Assembly: GCA_963971305.1 (NCBI GenBank)
Contig: OZ020316.1
Span: 14,960,745 to 15,024,744 of the forward strand
Direction: 5' to 3'
Origin: Arcuatula senhousia
Lineage: Eukaryota > Mollusca > Bivalvia > Mytilida > Mytilidae
Length of the DNA stretch: 64,000 nucleotides
Shown: positions 1 through 12,700 of the stretch, piece after piece
Numbering within the stretch: the first letter of the stretch is position 1
Layout: each line of letters opens with the position of its first letter
Made by a program: the position numbers and the translations under genes
Notes under the pieces: generated by a model
The model's database searches: none
The model's input: the letters and a program-made list of their open reading frames with translations, nothing else
What the model was told of the DNA's origin: nothing

Positions 1-112
1 TTTATGGAGGGACTGTTTGGCAGTAGACTCAGACAACTATGTCTATGAACTTAAAGGTATTCTTGAAACTTCGTACCCTAATTTCTCACAAACATGTTTG
101 CCAATTGTCAAA

Positions 113-252
113 GGCGGACCTAGGACCGGCGTACCGGGCGCGCGCCCCAACGTTTGACAGAAAAATTTGGTTAAGTACTGTATGAAACAAGAGGTCCCAG
201 AATTTTTTTTTATAATTGCGCGCCCCCTGGTTAGAAAATTTCTGGATCCGCC
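113..252. repeat. Small inverted-repeat (MITE-like) element
   Basis: Begins GGCGGACCTAGGA and ends tctGGATCCGCC, near-inverse termini about 140 bp apart, with gggcgcgcgcccc inside. Class unknown. Confidence 0.5.
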
Positions 253-377
253 ACAGATTGTATTGGCAACAATTGGGTCAGTTGGCAATGTACCAGGTGA
301 AAATGTCGCATAACATAAAAAAAAACTATACATGACGGACCATGATGATGTTTTCATGCCCGTAACGTACACAGGGA

Positions 378-481
378 GGGGGTGCGAGGATGCGTACGTG
401 AACCGGCACCCCCTTTGGTCCCCTATATATTTTTTTCAAATTTATAGGGGATACCTAAATTTCAGAACAATTCGCACCCCC
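378..481. repeat. Small inverted-repeat element
   Basis: GGGGGTGCGA at 378-387 is exactly inverse to TCGCACCCCC at 472-481; inside, ccctatata and tatagggg form another pair. About 104 bp. Confidence 0.5.
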
Positions 482-1074
482 GATTGATAAATCATTTGTT
501 CAAGCCTTGTTTCCAATTTTATTACTAGATGCCTGCTTTGTTTCAAGTTCTAAAGACAGTGGTAAATTATAACCCATTGGCACATCTTTTATTTCAAAAT
601 TACTACCCATTGATATATTATTAAGGGGGTACAGAACACTAAAGGCTAAAATTAAAATTGTGTCCTTTAGTTTTTTTCTCTATTGGGTAAGTAGATGGGT
701 AAAAATATTTTGTCTAACGTGTATGATAGGTCTGATTTAGTGTCTTAGTAAATAAAACTACAATTAATCAAAAAGATGATATTTTACAACAAATTTCATC
801 ATAAAGAAATTTTGTAATGTTGACAATATTGAATAAAATTTCCAAAAAAAAAAAATCTCAACAAATATATACATGCAGTCAGTCAGTTGGGGACTAAGGG
901 CACTAAGTGACAAACTATTTTGGAGGGTCGATAGCAGAACAGTAAGCATTCAATATTTTAATCTAATTAAGAAATTGTTCGTTAGATTAAAAATCTACCT
1001 TTTTGCAAATTGTCATAAAAAGATTCTATTTTGAAATTATGGCATAGGCATTTTGACATATTTTTTGTGTTTTC

Positions 1075-2118
1075 ATGCCCCCGCGACGACATGTCGGGGG
1101 GCATTATTTAAGTTTTACTCATGTCCGTCCGTACGTCCGTCCGTCCGTACGAATTTCCGTCAAGCTTTTGTGACAGTGGAATCTTTGGACTTTCAAAATT
1201 AAATTAAATTTATAGACTTTATCAACTACAGTGAAATTTATTTGGACTTTATAATGTGCTATGATTTTGTTATAAACTTTATTGAGTATTTTGCAATTAA
1301 TCGAAAAGTCAATTATTTAAATTTTATTATTTACAAATTATTTTCTCATGAAAAAGTTTTAAAGGATTATCTTTCAAAATTCTTATTAATCGGAAGTGTC
1401 GCTTTATCATTTATTTAATCCGCTAGTCGCTTTATTTTGATTGAGACATTTTAAGTAATTTCTTGTTTCGTATCCGGTCTTGTTCAAACGTAAAAAGGTT
1501 TATAATCCTCTTTTGTCAATTTAGTGCTATTTGTATGTTTAATTAATCTATTGTCAAATTCTAATGTAATCTATGTTTAAAAGTTGTAACTGAAGTCTTG
1601 TACTTCAGTTGGAGTCAGGCTGTTAACTGACAACACCCAGCTAGTCGAAAATAAAGTTAAAGTCATCCTGAAAATTGTCTTTGTTTTGCGAGAAAAAGTG
1701 GTTCAGCCAAAGTTTATAATTTTGTTGTACAATTGTGGTTCTGGCAAAAGATCCAGGGTTCAGCAACGGGACAAGTTGCAAAGTAAAAATTGAAGTTGCG
1801 CAGTAAATTCATTTAAGTAACCAGGAAGGTTAAGTTCATGTGTTACTCTTTTCTCAGAAACCGTAAATGGGAATGACTTGAAACTTAATAGGATGGTTCA
1901 GTATGACAAACTATGCGTCCTAAGCGAATTTTAAACATGTCGGACATCTACGTCCTGTTTGGCGCTGGGTCGATACCAAAATCAACTTGAAACTTAGTAA
2001 AATGGTTCAGTATGACAAACTATGTGTCTTAATAGACTTTCAGACATGTCTGACTTCAACTTTTTATTTGGGGTCAGCGGGGGCATCCTTATATCCCATG
2101 GACACTTTCCTTCTTTAT
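1075..2118 (+). mobile_element. Hairpin-headed element, family A, long copy
   Basis: Head hairpin ATGCCCCCGCGACgacATGTCG then ggggggca (1075-1103), GTCC microsatellite (about 1122-1150), two related core units (aggatggttcagtatgacaa near 1891 and its copy near 2000), exact inverse GCGGGGGCAT at 2077-2086, and a worn tail cccatggacac followed by tttccttctttatt. The stretch 1170-1830 looks like unrelated sequence inserted in it. Confidence 0.7.
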
Positions 2119-3627
2119 TATTTTATTAAATTAAAACATAATTCTCTCTAAATCCTATGAATAGTTTTTTGTTGGAAAGGCTGGTCCGTGGTATGTCTGC
2201 TACAAATCTTAATGCAGTGGTGATTAAATAAAAGACATTGCACCAGTTACCTGCACATGTGCAAATATGAATTGGGCTTAAATTTGCACATACATATTTC
2301 TTCTATCATTTTAAAGTGATTAGAGAGTTGTTATATGGTTGACAGCGGTATATTTAGGTCATTTAGGTGAATTGAAAAAGGAAAACGATTATTGAGCGTC
2401 CATTATCAGTACAATTTTTCAAGTTGCACATTTAGATTTTTAACCAAAAATTGCATGCTAGAGTAATTTAGCACATAATGAATTCAATAGCATGCAATAA
2501 CATTATTATTTTCTATGGTAAATGTTGGATGTCCTTGTAAAGAAATTGTCGGGGGTTCCAGATGAACGATTCAAGTCCCTTGGGGTCTCTTGTTTTCATT
2601 ATTTATAAAGACATGTACATGCCCCTATGTTTGCGCAAGTGACAGTGAGTGTCCAGATCTAACTTTGTTGTATTTTCTTTCTTCACTTCTTTGACTTGCT
2701 GAATGGACAATTGGTGACCAAGTCATGGAAATTAGCACAGGACCGACAGCCCGAGGCCTGTAAAAACTCATTCAGTCTGGTGTTTCTTTGCATTTCACAA
2801 GTCCGAATGTCCAATAGAAAAATCAACAATCAAAAGTCAAGAACTTCCTAAGTTCATATTTTTATAAAGTATTTGTAGCTTACAGTTAAATTACCGGTAA
2901 CCGATCCTTTACATCTTTCTTCCACCTTGAAAAAAAGTGACCTGCGACCTCATTGCTATTAAAAACGACCTGCGACTTGCAAATTTGCACTAAAATCGAC
3001 CTTACGACCTTACCCCATTTTTTAATGCGACCTTGCGACCTGAGGGGGGTACCCTGTGGGAGCCCCGTTTATAGTTAATTGTTAATTTTTTTTTAAGATA
3101 TTATCTGTAAATTTATATAGATTAGCAAAGTATGTAATGGACAAAGATTATCTGAATGAAATTAATTAATAAGCTATCTTTTAATATTAGAGGTTGTGAT
3201 GGTCATGAAGTCAAATTAAAGAATGTATAGTGTTCTTTTTATTCTGTTTTGTTTGACAGGGCCTAATTTTTTCAGTCTTTTAGGAAGGACTTAATGTTAA
3301 AGTATTGTTTTTCTTCCCAAACAAATTTTCGTTGCTTTCAAGGGTCAGACAAACAAGAGATTTTATTCCTCCAAATATGAAATTGGCATTGTTTTTATAA
3401 TGAATTTGTTAAAACCAGATATTCTCAAATAAAAAAAAAAAACAACTTTGCATTATTTTATTATCAGTCCTCAAAAATTTATATGCATGAATTTAAGAAC
3501 ATTCAGAGTAATTAACCTGAATAAAATTACTAACCTGTAACTATTACTCAGTGAATGAAATAGAGCATTTTAAAAGTTTTATAACATAACTGAAGTCTAA
3601 CTATTAAAAGAAATAATTATTTTTTAG

Positions 3628-3759
3628 CCCAGAAGAAGCCAGGTGACCCCTGTAATGCCTTTGAGTTCCAATGTACATCAGGTGATCAGTGCGTACCAAT
3701 GTCATACCAGTGTGACGGAGAAATCGACTGTCAGGATCGGTCAGATGAAATCGGATGTT
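3628..3759 (+). CDS. HSPG2: Exon 1: LDL-receptor class A module
   Basis: Encodes one complete LDLa module with six cysteines and the calcium-binding signature [13 protein letters not shown] at its end. Acceptor tttttag at 3627, donor gtaagt at 3760. It enters with two bases of a split codon and leaves with one. In perlecan the LDLa modules lie directly before the first Ig module, as here; mammals have four, so more are expected upstream of the window. Confidence 0.9.
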
Positions 3760-6700
3760 GTAAGTTTGTGTTCAAACATGCAGTGGAGCTCAGAACCAAT
3801 CAAATTCTGAAAATTGAAAGAAAAATGAATGCAATTTTGAAAAGAGATAACTGTCCATTATAAGAAAATTCAGGGGTTAAATTAGCACTGGTCTGAGGTC
3901 CAGGACCATCAAAGTTTGATTCAGGACCTTTATAATTCCATTTACAAAAGTCCTGGACCTATATGTATTTACAGTACTTCCTATTGACGACTTTTAGATA
4001 ACATCTAGTGGGCTTTCCAACTAGAACTTCAAAAAGTCCTGGACCTTTTGCTTTCAAATATTAATTTGAGCCCCTGGAAATTAAATGACAATAACAAAGG
4101 TCCTGTCTTGGACCATACATCCAAATAGACAGGATGTGAAAAGTAATTCTGAATGCAGTATGACATTGTTTAAAGGATAATGATAACTTCAAAGTAAACA
4201 ATGAATTGATTGGAGAAATGTAAAAGGTTGATTGTCTCTCTAATAAATGGCACTTGGTTCTTAAAAATCAGAATGTATTCAGGCAAATTTAAAAAACTTT
4301 ATCCTAGCTTGGATACTGTTGTTTCATTATCATTTGTGGGGTATCATTTTTCGTGGTTTTCATTGGTGGATTTACCCTCGAAAATTGATGCCCCACGAAA
4401 AAGAAATTTAACATTTATCTGTATGCTGTAGCCTTCAAAATCACGAATTTAAGAATCCATGAACAGATTCTTTTTCATCAAACCACGAAAATTGGTATCC
4501 ACAAAAATAAATGAATCTACACAAATCAAAATTTTGATTAAAATATATTTATATTTTTTTACTTTCAGCTCCCCCAATTATCAGTCTGCCACCAGTATCC
4601 AAGGTTGATGTTGAATTGGGTGGCACCTTTACCATTATTTGTGAAGCCATGGGTACCCCTACCCCTCTTATCGTGTGGAGGCTGAACTGGGGTAACATTC
4701 CAACTGGACCACGAGTGTTTACCGACAGTGTCGATGGACGTGGGAATTTGACAATAACAGACGCCAGGGTAGAGGACTCTGGAGCCTACACTTGTGAAGC
4801 CATCAACACCAGGGGGTCAATCTTTGCTACACCTGATGCTATTATTATTGTCAGGAGTAAGTTCAGAAATTATCAATCTGTTATTTTGCAAACACATACA
4901 GATGAAGTTGGTGGAAATCATCAGACTTAACTGACCTTTAATTACTTGCATAATATTAATTTTGCTTCCTAAATAACTCATCTTTTCAAATATACAATAG
5001 AAATGTTAAGTTTGACAGACAGGACCACCAAGGGTCTAACTCTTCACAAACATTTTGATTAAAGCTTGGATCTGTTACTGAAGTTTATATTTGCTTACTT
5101 TGAAAAACAACAGTCAATGCCAGACATCTTTGAAATTCAAAATATGCATGTATAAATTCTATGATAGGAACATATATAGAATGTTTTATACTTTTTATGC
5201 TGGTATGCCAGTAAAATGAAGCTGCATTGTACATAAAAAATGTCTAGGGACTGGGGTATTGATTATTCTCTCTTTAAATATTTTTTAAAAGGCATTAAGT
5301 TCATTGCAACAGCATAAGTCTATCTGAAATATTAACTTCAATGTTTTATTTTAGAAAATGATACAGGTAAAATGGTTGTAGCACAGTGTTATCCATCTAC
5401 AACGAAAGATATTGTTATCCAAAAAGCACACTTGCTTTTTTCCAAATGCACATTATCTAACCTTTAATGTCACTTGGATGCATGAGTCAATATCTTATCC
5501 ATTGATATATATATCCTTGAGGAAAATTCATTCCTTTGTTCAATCAGCAATGTTTCCTTAGATTTTAATACAGCAAATCTTGTTAAAACTGAATTCCCTC
5601 TGGACTGAACAATTGATTCAGTTCGGTTTATTCAGGTTAAAACAATAGTAAAAGGATGGCCTTGAAAAGCAGTTTGCATTGGAGGTTTTGTTTCTGTACA
5701 GTATAGTGGTATATGTTCATTGTACATGAAACCTGAAAAACATATTGACTGTTAAAATGCACAATAGAGGTACACAATTGACAAATATCAAAATGAAATT
5801 AGAATCAAATTGATTCATGGCCTAATATGTTTTAATGACTGTTTATAATTTCATTAAATTCTGCAAAATATTTGCCTTTCACACTAATTTAGATACCCCT
5901 AAAATACTATGAAATATATATCTTTTTATTCTCAAGGTCTTGTTTAAGAATATTCCAAGTTTTATCTAGATATACATTATTTCAGGACTGTGTCAGTTTC
6001 CAATTTTTAGACTATTTCTATTTTTATCTTTAGGATATCCCCCAGGATTGTGTCAGACCCCATACTTCAATGTAGAAGCTTCAATCTCTGGTGATTGTGT
6101 CAGATGTTTCTGTTTTGGACAAACCGATGAATGCTACAGCAGTAACTTACAGATATCTAATGTGAGATTTAGTGGAATAGTTTAGAATTTTTTCACCCTC
6201 TGCAACCATTAGGGACATAGATGAGCTGGTGTGTGTGTGCTGACAAATGAAAAATTTAATTTCTTTCAGAAATATTTTATTTGAATGTCTTTCGAAACAG
6301 ATTGCTTGACATTTTTACTAGTACACATCAGTTTAACCCAGAATTCTCAAAGTCTAGCAAGCAGGTGAAATATTTTTTTCCAACAATTTTCTAAGCAACT
6401 TTATCACAGCTTCTTATATTGCTTTTGCAGTATTAGCATTGGGGATTCAATTCACACACCAAAAACCTGTGAAATGAAATTCTGCCAATTTAGTTTTAAT
6501 ACCCCACCACATAAAGTAGTGAGGTATTATGTTTTACCCTCCCTTGGCATTGATGTTGGTCTGGATCCCTCTAAGGTTTCTGGATAATAACTATAAAAGG
6601 CATCAAGAGATTTGTAAGATATTTTGCACAGGTGTTAAGTTTAATAAAACAAAGGTCAAGTTCAATTCTCAGGATGGTTAAAAAGTATATTATAAATAGT

Positions 6701-9700
6701 TTTGCCAGTTTATAGATTTTCAAAATGTTGACGATGCTGAAACTTTATAGTCATTTCTCTCTTAAGAAAGAAAACATCATCATGTGGTAGGGTGTATTAT
6801 TTAATGACCTATTTTTGACCCTTTTAGATAAACCTACTAGGAGAGATGCAGATGATAGACACCAACGCTTCAAGAACAATAGAAAGCTTCAATGTCCAGC
6901 AGCTGCCATCAGTCAGAGGGGCACAGATTCCAAGCTTCAATAGACTGGCACCTAATATGTACTACTACTGGAGTCTACCTAGGGAATTCTTAGGAGAAAG
7001 GGTTTGTACTATGGTTACTGTAAAAAAGGGTATTTCAATTTCACAATTTCTGACTTGAAATGTGTTCTTGATGTTATAAATTTTTGGAAAGTAATCTGAT
7101 TTGATTCACACACACAGAAAAAAAAAAAACAAGCCAAAATCATAACAAAAAAAATCCAACAAACTATGCACTAGCTAAAATTGTCTCTGTTCCAGTATAA
7201 TGTAATACTATCTCTACCTCACGTAAACTTACTTTTGAAGTCTACCGACTGCTATTTTGCATTATTTAATGTCATTAAAAAATCTACTTTCCTAACAATG
7301 TACTAAATCTACATATGTTTCATACAACATCTTTGAATAAATGAGTGTTAATCTACGCCCCGGCGACAACATGTCGAGGGGGCATTAAGTTTTACTCATG
7401 TCTGTACGAATTTCTGTCAAGCTTTTCTCAAAAACCGTACATGACAATGATTTGAAACTTAGTAGGATGGTTCATTATGACAAACTATATGTTCTTAGTG
7501 ACTTTCAGGTCTGTCAGACATCTACTTCCTGTTTGGGGCCTAGCGGGGCCATCTGTGTCCCATGGACACATTCCTTCTTTATTCATTGAATTATGCACCT
7601 GAAATATTAATTAGCTTTTATGTTAGAATAACTTAGCTTATGTTTTTTTGTTTCTGTTATTACAGTTGACCAGCTATGGAGGTAACATTAGATACAATGT
7701 TTACTATGAGATATCTGGAGTGCAAAGACCAACAGATCAAGTGGATGTTATTTTGACTGTGAGTTATTATGTTGCAAAATGAAAAATTTTTTTTTTACAA
7801 AATATGTATAAAAAAATTAATATGATTAAGTGTTCCTAGAGAACAGAGGCCATCAAATCAAATGGTTGTTATATTGACATTGAGTCATTAGTTAAACAAT
7901 TGTCAATAAAATTTTTATTGATCTATTAAGAATATGCATCTTTCAAAAAGTACGCTATTGAAAGCTTCTCATTGCTTTTGGTCACTAAGACAAACTGGCA
8001 AAATATTATTTATATAAATTCTTAATAAGGGCTGGTTCAGAAATAAACAGGGGGAGGGCGGAACTTCTATTACACATTATATGGTGAGTGATGGGTGTTT
8101 TAGAAATATTTTGTGAAGAAACATTGATAAAAATTAATTATTTTTGATGGGTGGTGGGGTTAAAAAAAGTGCCTCCCAACCCACCCACACATTTGATTCT
8201 TGAACAGCCCTAATTATATCATAATCAAATCTATGGTAGAAATAAAAGATGAATAATAGGACAGTTTAAACACATTTATTGGAATAGGGAATAAAAAACT
8301 TTAAGTCATCAACTTGGCCATATGTTTAAATCTTTAGCTTATTTGATATAATGTTATGGTTTGATCCCTTATTGATCTTGCACTCTGTTTACAAATGCAG
8401 TTGAAAAACACTATTGCTTACCATTAGGTATCTACCCTTACCTGGCCCCTTATGGAGCTGGTTGACTCATGCTACCCTTTAATTAACTAAGAAATTATTA
8501 CTTCTTCTGGTCTTGATAATTACATGTCATGTTATTTTTATTTTAGGGTAATGGTATCAAGCTTTATCACAGATCTTCTACGATATTTGTACCGGGCAGA
8601 GAAAATGTCGTCTCCGTCTCTCTTAGACCAGTAAGTACCTTATCATTCATGATCACTTTAAATATTAACAAAAATTTCTCCTATGCGAAGGATTTACTCT
8701 CATAAAAATATGAATTTTCAGAAAAAAATGCAAAAGTTTCCCCATTTGAAAGGTTTCATTTTGAAAAACATGAAAATCTTCTAGTTGACAGTAGATAAGT
8801 AATAAATGTAAAATAAATACACACAAGACATCCATTGAACAAAAAAAAATCAAATTTTAAAATCCACTATGGAAACTTTCTTCAACATATACCATTGGCA
8901 ACTGTAATCTACTGTTTTGAAGTTTGCACAAGCTGCAGTAGAATAATTGATGAAAATCTATCTTAGCATTCTAAAATAACAAAATCTTTTAAGTATTTTT
9001 ACTTTGTCTACAGGGGGACTGGACCAAAACAGATGCCCCTAAGAGAGGTGACACACCTGTTCAGGAGTATGCCTCAAGGTCCGACCTGATGATGGTCCTT
9101 GAAGACCTGGAATCCATTCTGATCAGGTCCCAGTACGATTCTCAACAGACCCTGACCAGGCTAAGTGATGTCATATTGTCTACTGGTGTATCTCAGGAAA
9201 CTGGGCTAGGACGGGCTGTGTACGTAGAGGACTGTGTCTGTCCTGCAGGGTATTCTGGTCTATCTTGTCAGGTAAATACTACATAATGCTTTGTGTTTGT
9301 TGGTGTTTATCACCTTTTATCGACCACTTTAGCCATGTATGGCAGTCAGTTAATGGTGGAGGAAACACGAGTACCAAGAGGAAACCACTGACCTTGGGCA
9401 GGTAACTGACAAACTTATTACGTCCTGTTTTTATGCCCTGCCAACAAAGTTGGGGGCATATAGTTTTTTGGTCTGTTCGTCCGTCCGTCCTTCCGTCTGT
9501 CACACTTGAGTTTTCCCCACTTTTTTTCGACATCTTTGCAATTATTCAAAAGATTTTTGTTATGCGAGTCTACCATAATGAGTTACAGGTCAAGTTTGAG
9601 TTTTGTTCCGGTCCACTGATTTTGACCTAAATTATGGCCCTTGGACTTAGCAAATTTTGTAGAAATAATAGTTTTCCGCACTTTTTTTTTCGACATCCTT

Positions 9701-12700
9701 GCATATGTTCAAAAGATTTTTAGTGTGTGAGTCTACCATGATGAGTTACAGGTCAAGTTTGAGTTACGGTCTTGTCCACTGATATTGACCTAAATTACTG
9801 CCCTTGGACTTAGGAAATTTTGTAAAAATAGCAGTTTTATTTTATTTGCCAGAAAGGCATCAGTGTCATCTTGACACATTTCCTTGTTGTAAATTACAAG
9901 TGCTAATCAATTAAGTGGTATTTAAACCATCACCTTAGACCACTCAGCCACCAAGATCCCTTTAATGCTTTGCATTATGTATTCAGTTTTTGCTTTTTGT
10001 ATGTAATGAATTATTGCCTTTCTTTAAAATTGACAAGGATTCTGTCCTAGCACAGGCAATATTTGATGAAGTTAGCATCGGTCATGCTGAAAAGCTACTT
10101 CGTTTTGCTTACCCATTAATATAAGATGAGGCTTTTTATTATTGGTATACCAATTTATTTGCTGAACTGGGTCACTATTTGTTTCAGTTACTTCTATATA
10201 TAAAAGGAGAAAGTGAGATGTGGAATAAATGTATGCAATACAGCCTGCATAAATAAGCAGCACTATAAAAAGCCACAATGAAAAACAACCAGCAGCCTTC
10301 AATGAGGTCTGTAGGTGCTTCTAAGTAGGCATTTATTTTTGTGGATTTAGAATAAATAACATAATTGTGGAATCATAAATTTGTTGACTAAACAACAACA
10401 AAACCTACTGAAGACCTGCAAAAGAACCCAAATCATCACTAAAACTCATGAACTTAGGACTTTAGAATCCACTCTAATGTAATGAAGAGACAAACACAAG
10501 AGAGTAGCTTGACATTTACATTGAATTATTTACCCAGAATGGTGTCATGCAAGAATACATAGTAATAGAATAAGGTTACAGTAGAAAAATTGAAAGATAG
10601 AATGTGTTCACTTTGCGTTTTGTTGTTTCTGGACAACTTATGGCTAGAAACATTATATTTCTGATATAGATGGTGACAGAAAAGTTGTCTGTATTTTTGT
10701 AGGATTGTGCAGTTGGGTATAACCGTGTGAGGAATGGTCAGTACCTTGGTATCTGTGTACGATGTCAGTGTAACGGACATTCTAATGACTGTGACCCAAA
10801 TACAGGACAATGTAGGGTAGGTATTGGAATTATAAGAAGGCTTCCAAATTGAAAGAAAATTTTATTACACTTTCATTTAATTTAAAAAAAAAGTAAAGTC
10901 AAATAAATATTTTTTGCAATATTTTTTGCAATAACCAATAGCTTTTTCAGTGACATATCTATGCTTCTGATTCAAAATACTGCAAACACACTTATTTTCA
11001 CAAATTTACAATGTTGCAGTACTTAATTTTGCATTTTCTTTTCAAAATTCTATTCATTTCATATTTATTATTTTATTTTGTGGGTATTTAGTTTCACGAA
11101 AAAAGGCCTTGCATGAAATTATGAATATAAGTACACGTACCTTTACAATAATCCAATTGAAAATTTCCTTTGTTAACTCATAAGATTAGCTATGAGAGGT
11201 CTATGTAATAAAGAATTAATGTTACTTGTTTCTTTTTATAGTTCTGTCAACACAATACTGAAGGAAACAATTGTGAAAGATGTGCACGAGGTTTCTATGG
11301 AGTGGCTACCCAAGGGACACCTAATGACTGCCAGCCATGCCCATGTCCCCTTACAGAATCTACAAATCAGTAAGTCAAGTTCTTTCAGTATTATTATGTT
11401 AAAATAGTTTAACAAATCATATGTTTGGCCATGAATAATTCTGATTCTTAAAAAATGTTATTTTGGTGTTTATGTGGACCTATAGCTCAAGACATGTTGA
11501 TGGCCATTTTGATGTTTTTTTACTCACAACACCTTATGATGTCATTTGTTTAAAAGCATTCCAATAACTATGGCATCTACCTGGGCTTTATTTGTTATTG
11601 GAACACAGTCTGTGGTCATGATTAACATTTTTCATTGTGGTTAGGGTCCATATTAGAATATGTAAACCACTAATCATCATTCTTCTAAGCAGGCTCCTTG
11701 CCTCATAGGAAGTTTGTCATCATTCTTCTTAGGAGGCTACTTCCTTGATACATGTATATCTTTAACAGATTTAGCCCTACCTGTCAGATTGATAGTCGGG
11801 ATGGGCAGGTGACTTGTACAGCCTGCCCTGAAGGTTACGAAGGACGCAGATGTGAACGATGTGCCAGGGGTTATGTTGGTAATCCTCTGGTTGTTGGTGA
11901 CTACTGCCGAATCACTGATGGTAAGTTATGTTTAAAGTGCTTGTCACAAATAAAACCATGCAATTTTATCAGAAGCAAGCATTTCATATCTCTAAAAAAG
12001 ATGGTGATAGAAACTTCTTTTGGCTAATTGTTTTTAGAAAAATTAAATATGGCCAACGTAAGGGCCTTAATAAGTATACCAGCATATTTTGAGTTTTTTT
12101 TTGTCCCATTTCCAATTATTATCTGATATTTGGTATACAGATACTTAGGGTTATAGTCTTTTAACTAAACATTTCTGTTATAAAATTGTGAATGTTGGAC
12201 GGCATTGAGGTTAAAAAAGATTTATGTAACTGTTTATTCAGCACCTACCGATTTATAAGGCATCAGCATAGGGCTCCATATAATAAGATTCATTGTATGT
12301 CTTCTTCCTATTAGCAAAATATGGCCATTTTTGGCTTTTAATCTTAAACTAAAATAGAATTAAGAATTTTTTACAATTGTCCCCACCCAATAATACACCT
12401 TTTCTTTTCATCTATTACAGATCGATGTGACTCGAGAGGAAGCCTAAGCCAGTTACCTGATGCTCAAACTCAGCAGTGCTCTTGCAAGGTAAAATAGACC
12501 ACAAATGATTACTTTTGACTACTAGTAAGTAGTTAATTGGCCAGATTTCATGGAGTGAAAAATCCAGGATATGAAATAGTGAATGTTTGGCAGTGGTTAG
12601 GGAAAAAACAGTTTTCACAGCAACTACTAATTGGATGGTTTAGTATATGATGAACTGTGTGTTCAAAGCCATTTTCAGATTTGTCAGACCTTTACTTTCA

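Larger units (their letters stand above)
1..3627 (+). other. Intron of the perlecan gene, repeat-rich, no exon seen
   Basis: No open frame here carries an LDLa, SEA or other perlecan module, so this is read as the 3' part of an intron whose upstream exon is outside. It holds two small inverted-repeat elements (113-252 and 378-481), one hairpin-headed element (1075-2118), and a stretch near 2930-3060 with repeated gacctgcgac-like words. The remainder is plain AT-rich sequence. Confidence 0.6.

Noticed and set aside
43..372. 109-codon minus-strand open frame near the window start
   Set aside because: It runs across a small inverted-repeat element and shows no recognisable protein features.
7398..7589. 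63-codon plus-strand open frame
   Set aside because: It lies entirely inside a hairpin-headed repeat (7355-7583).
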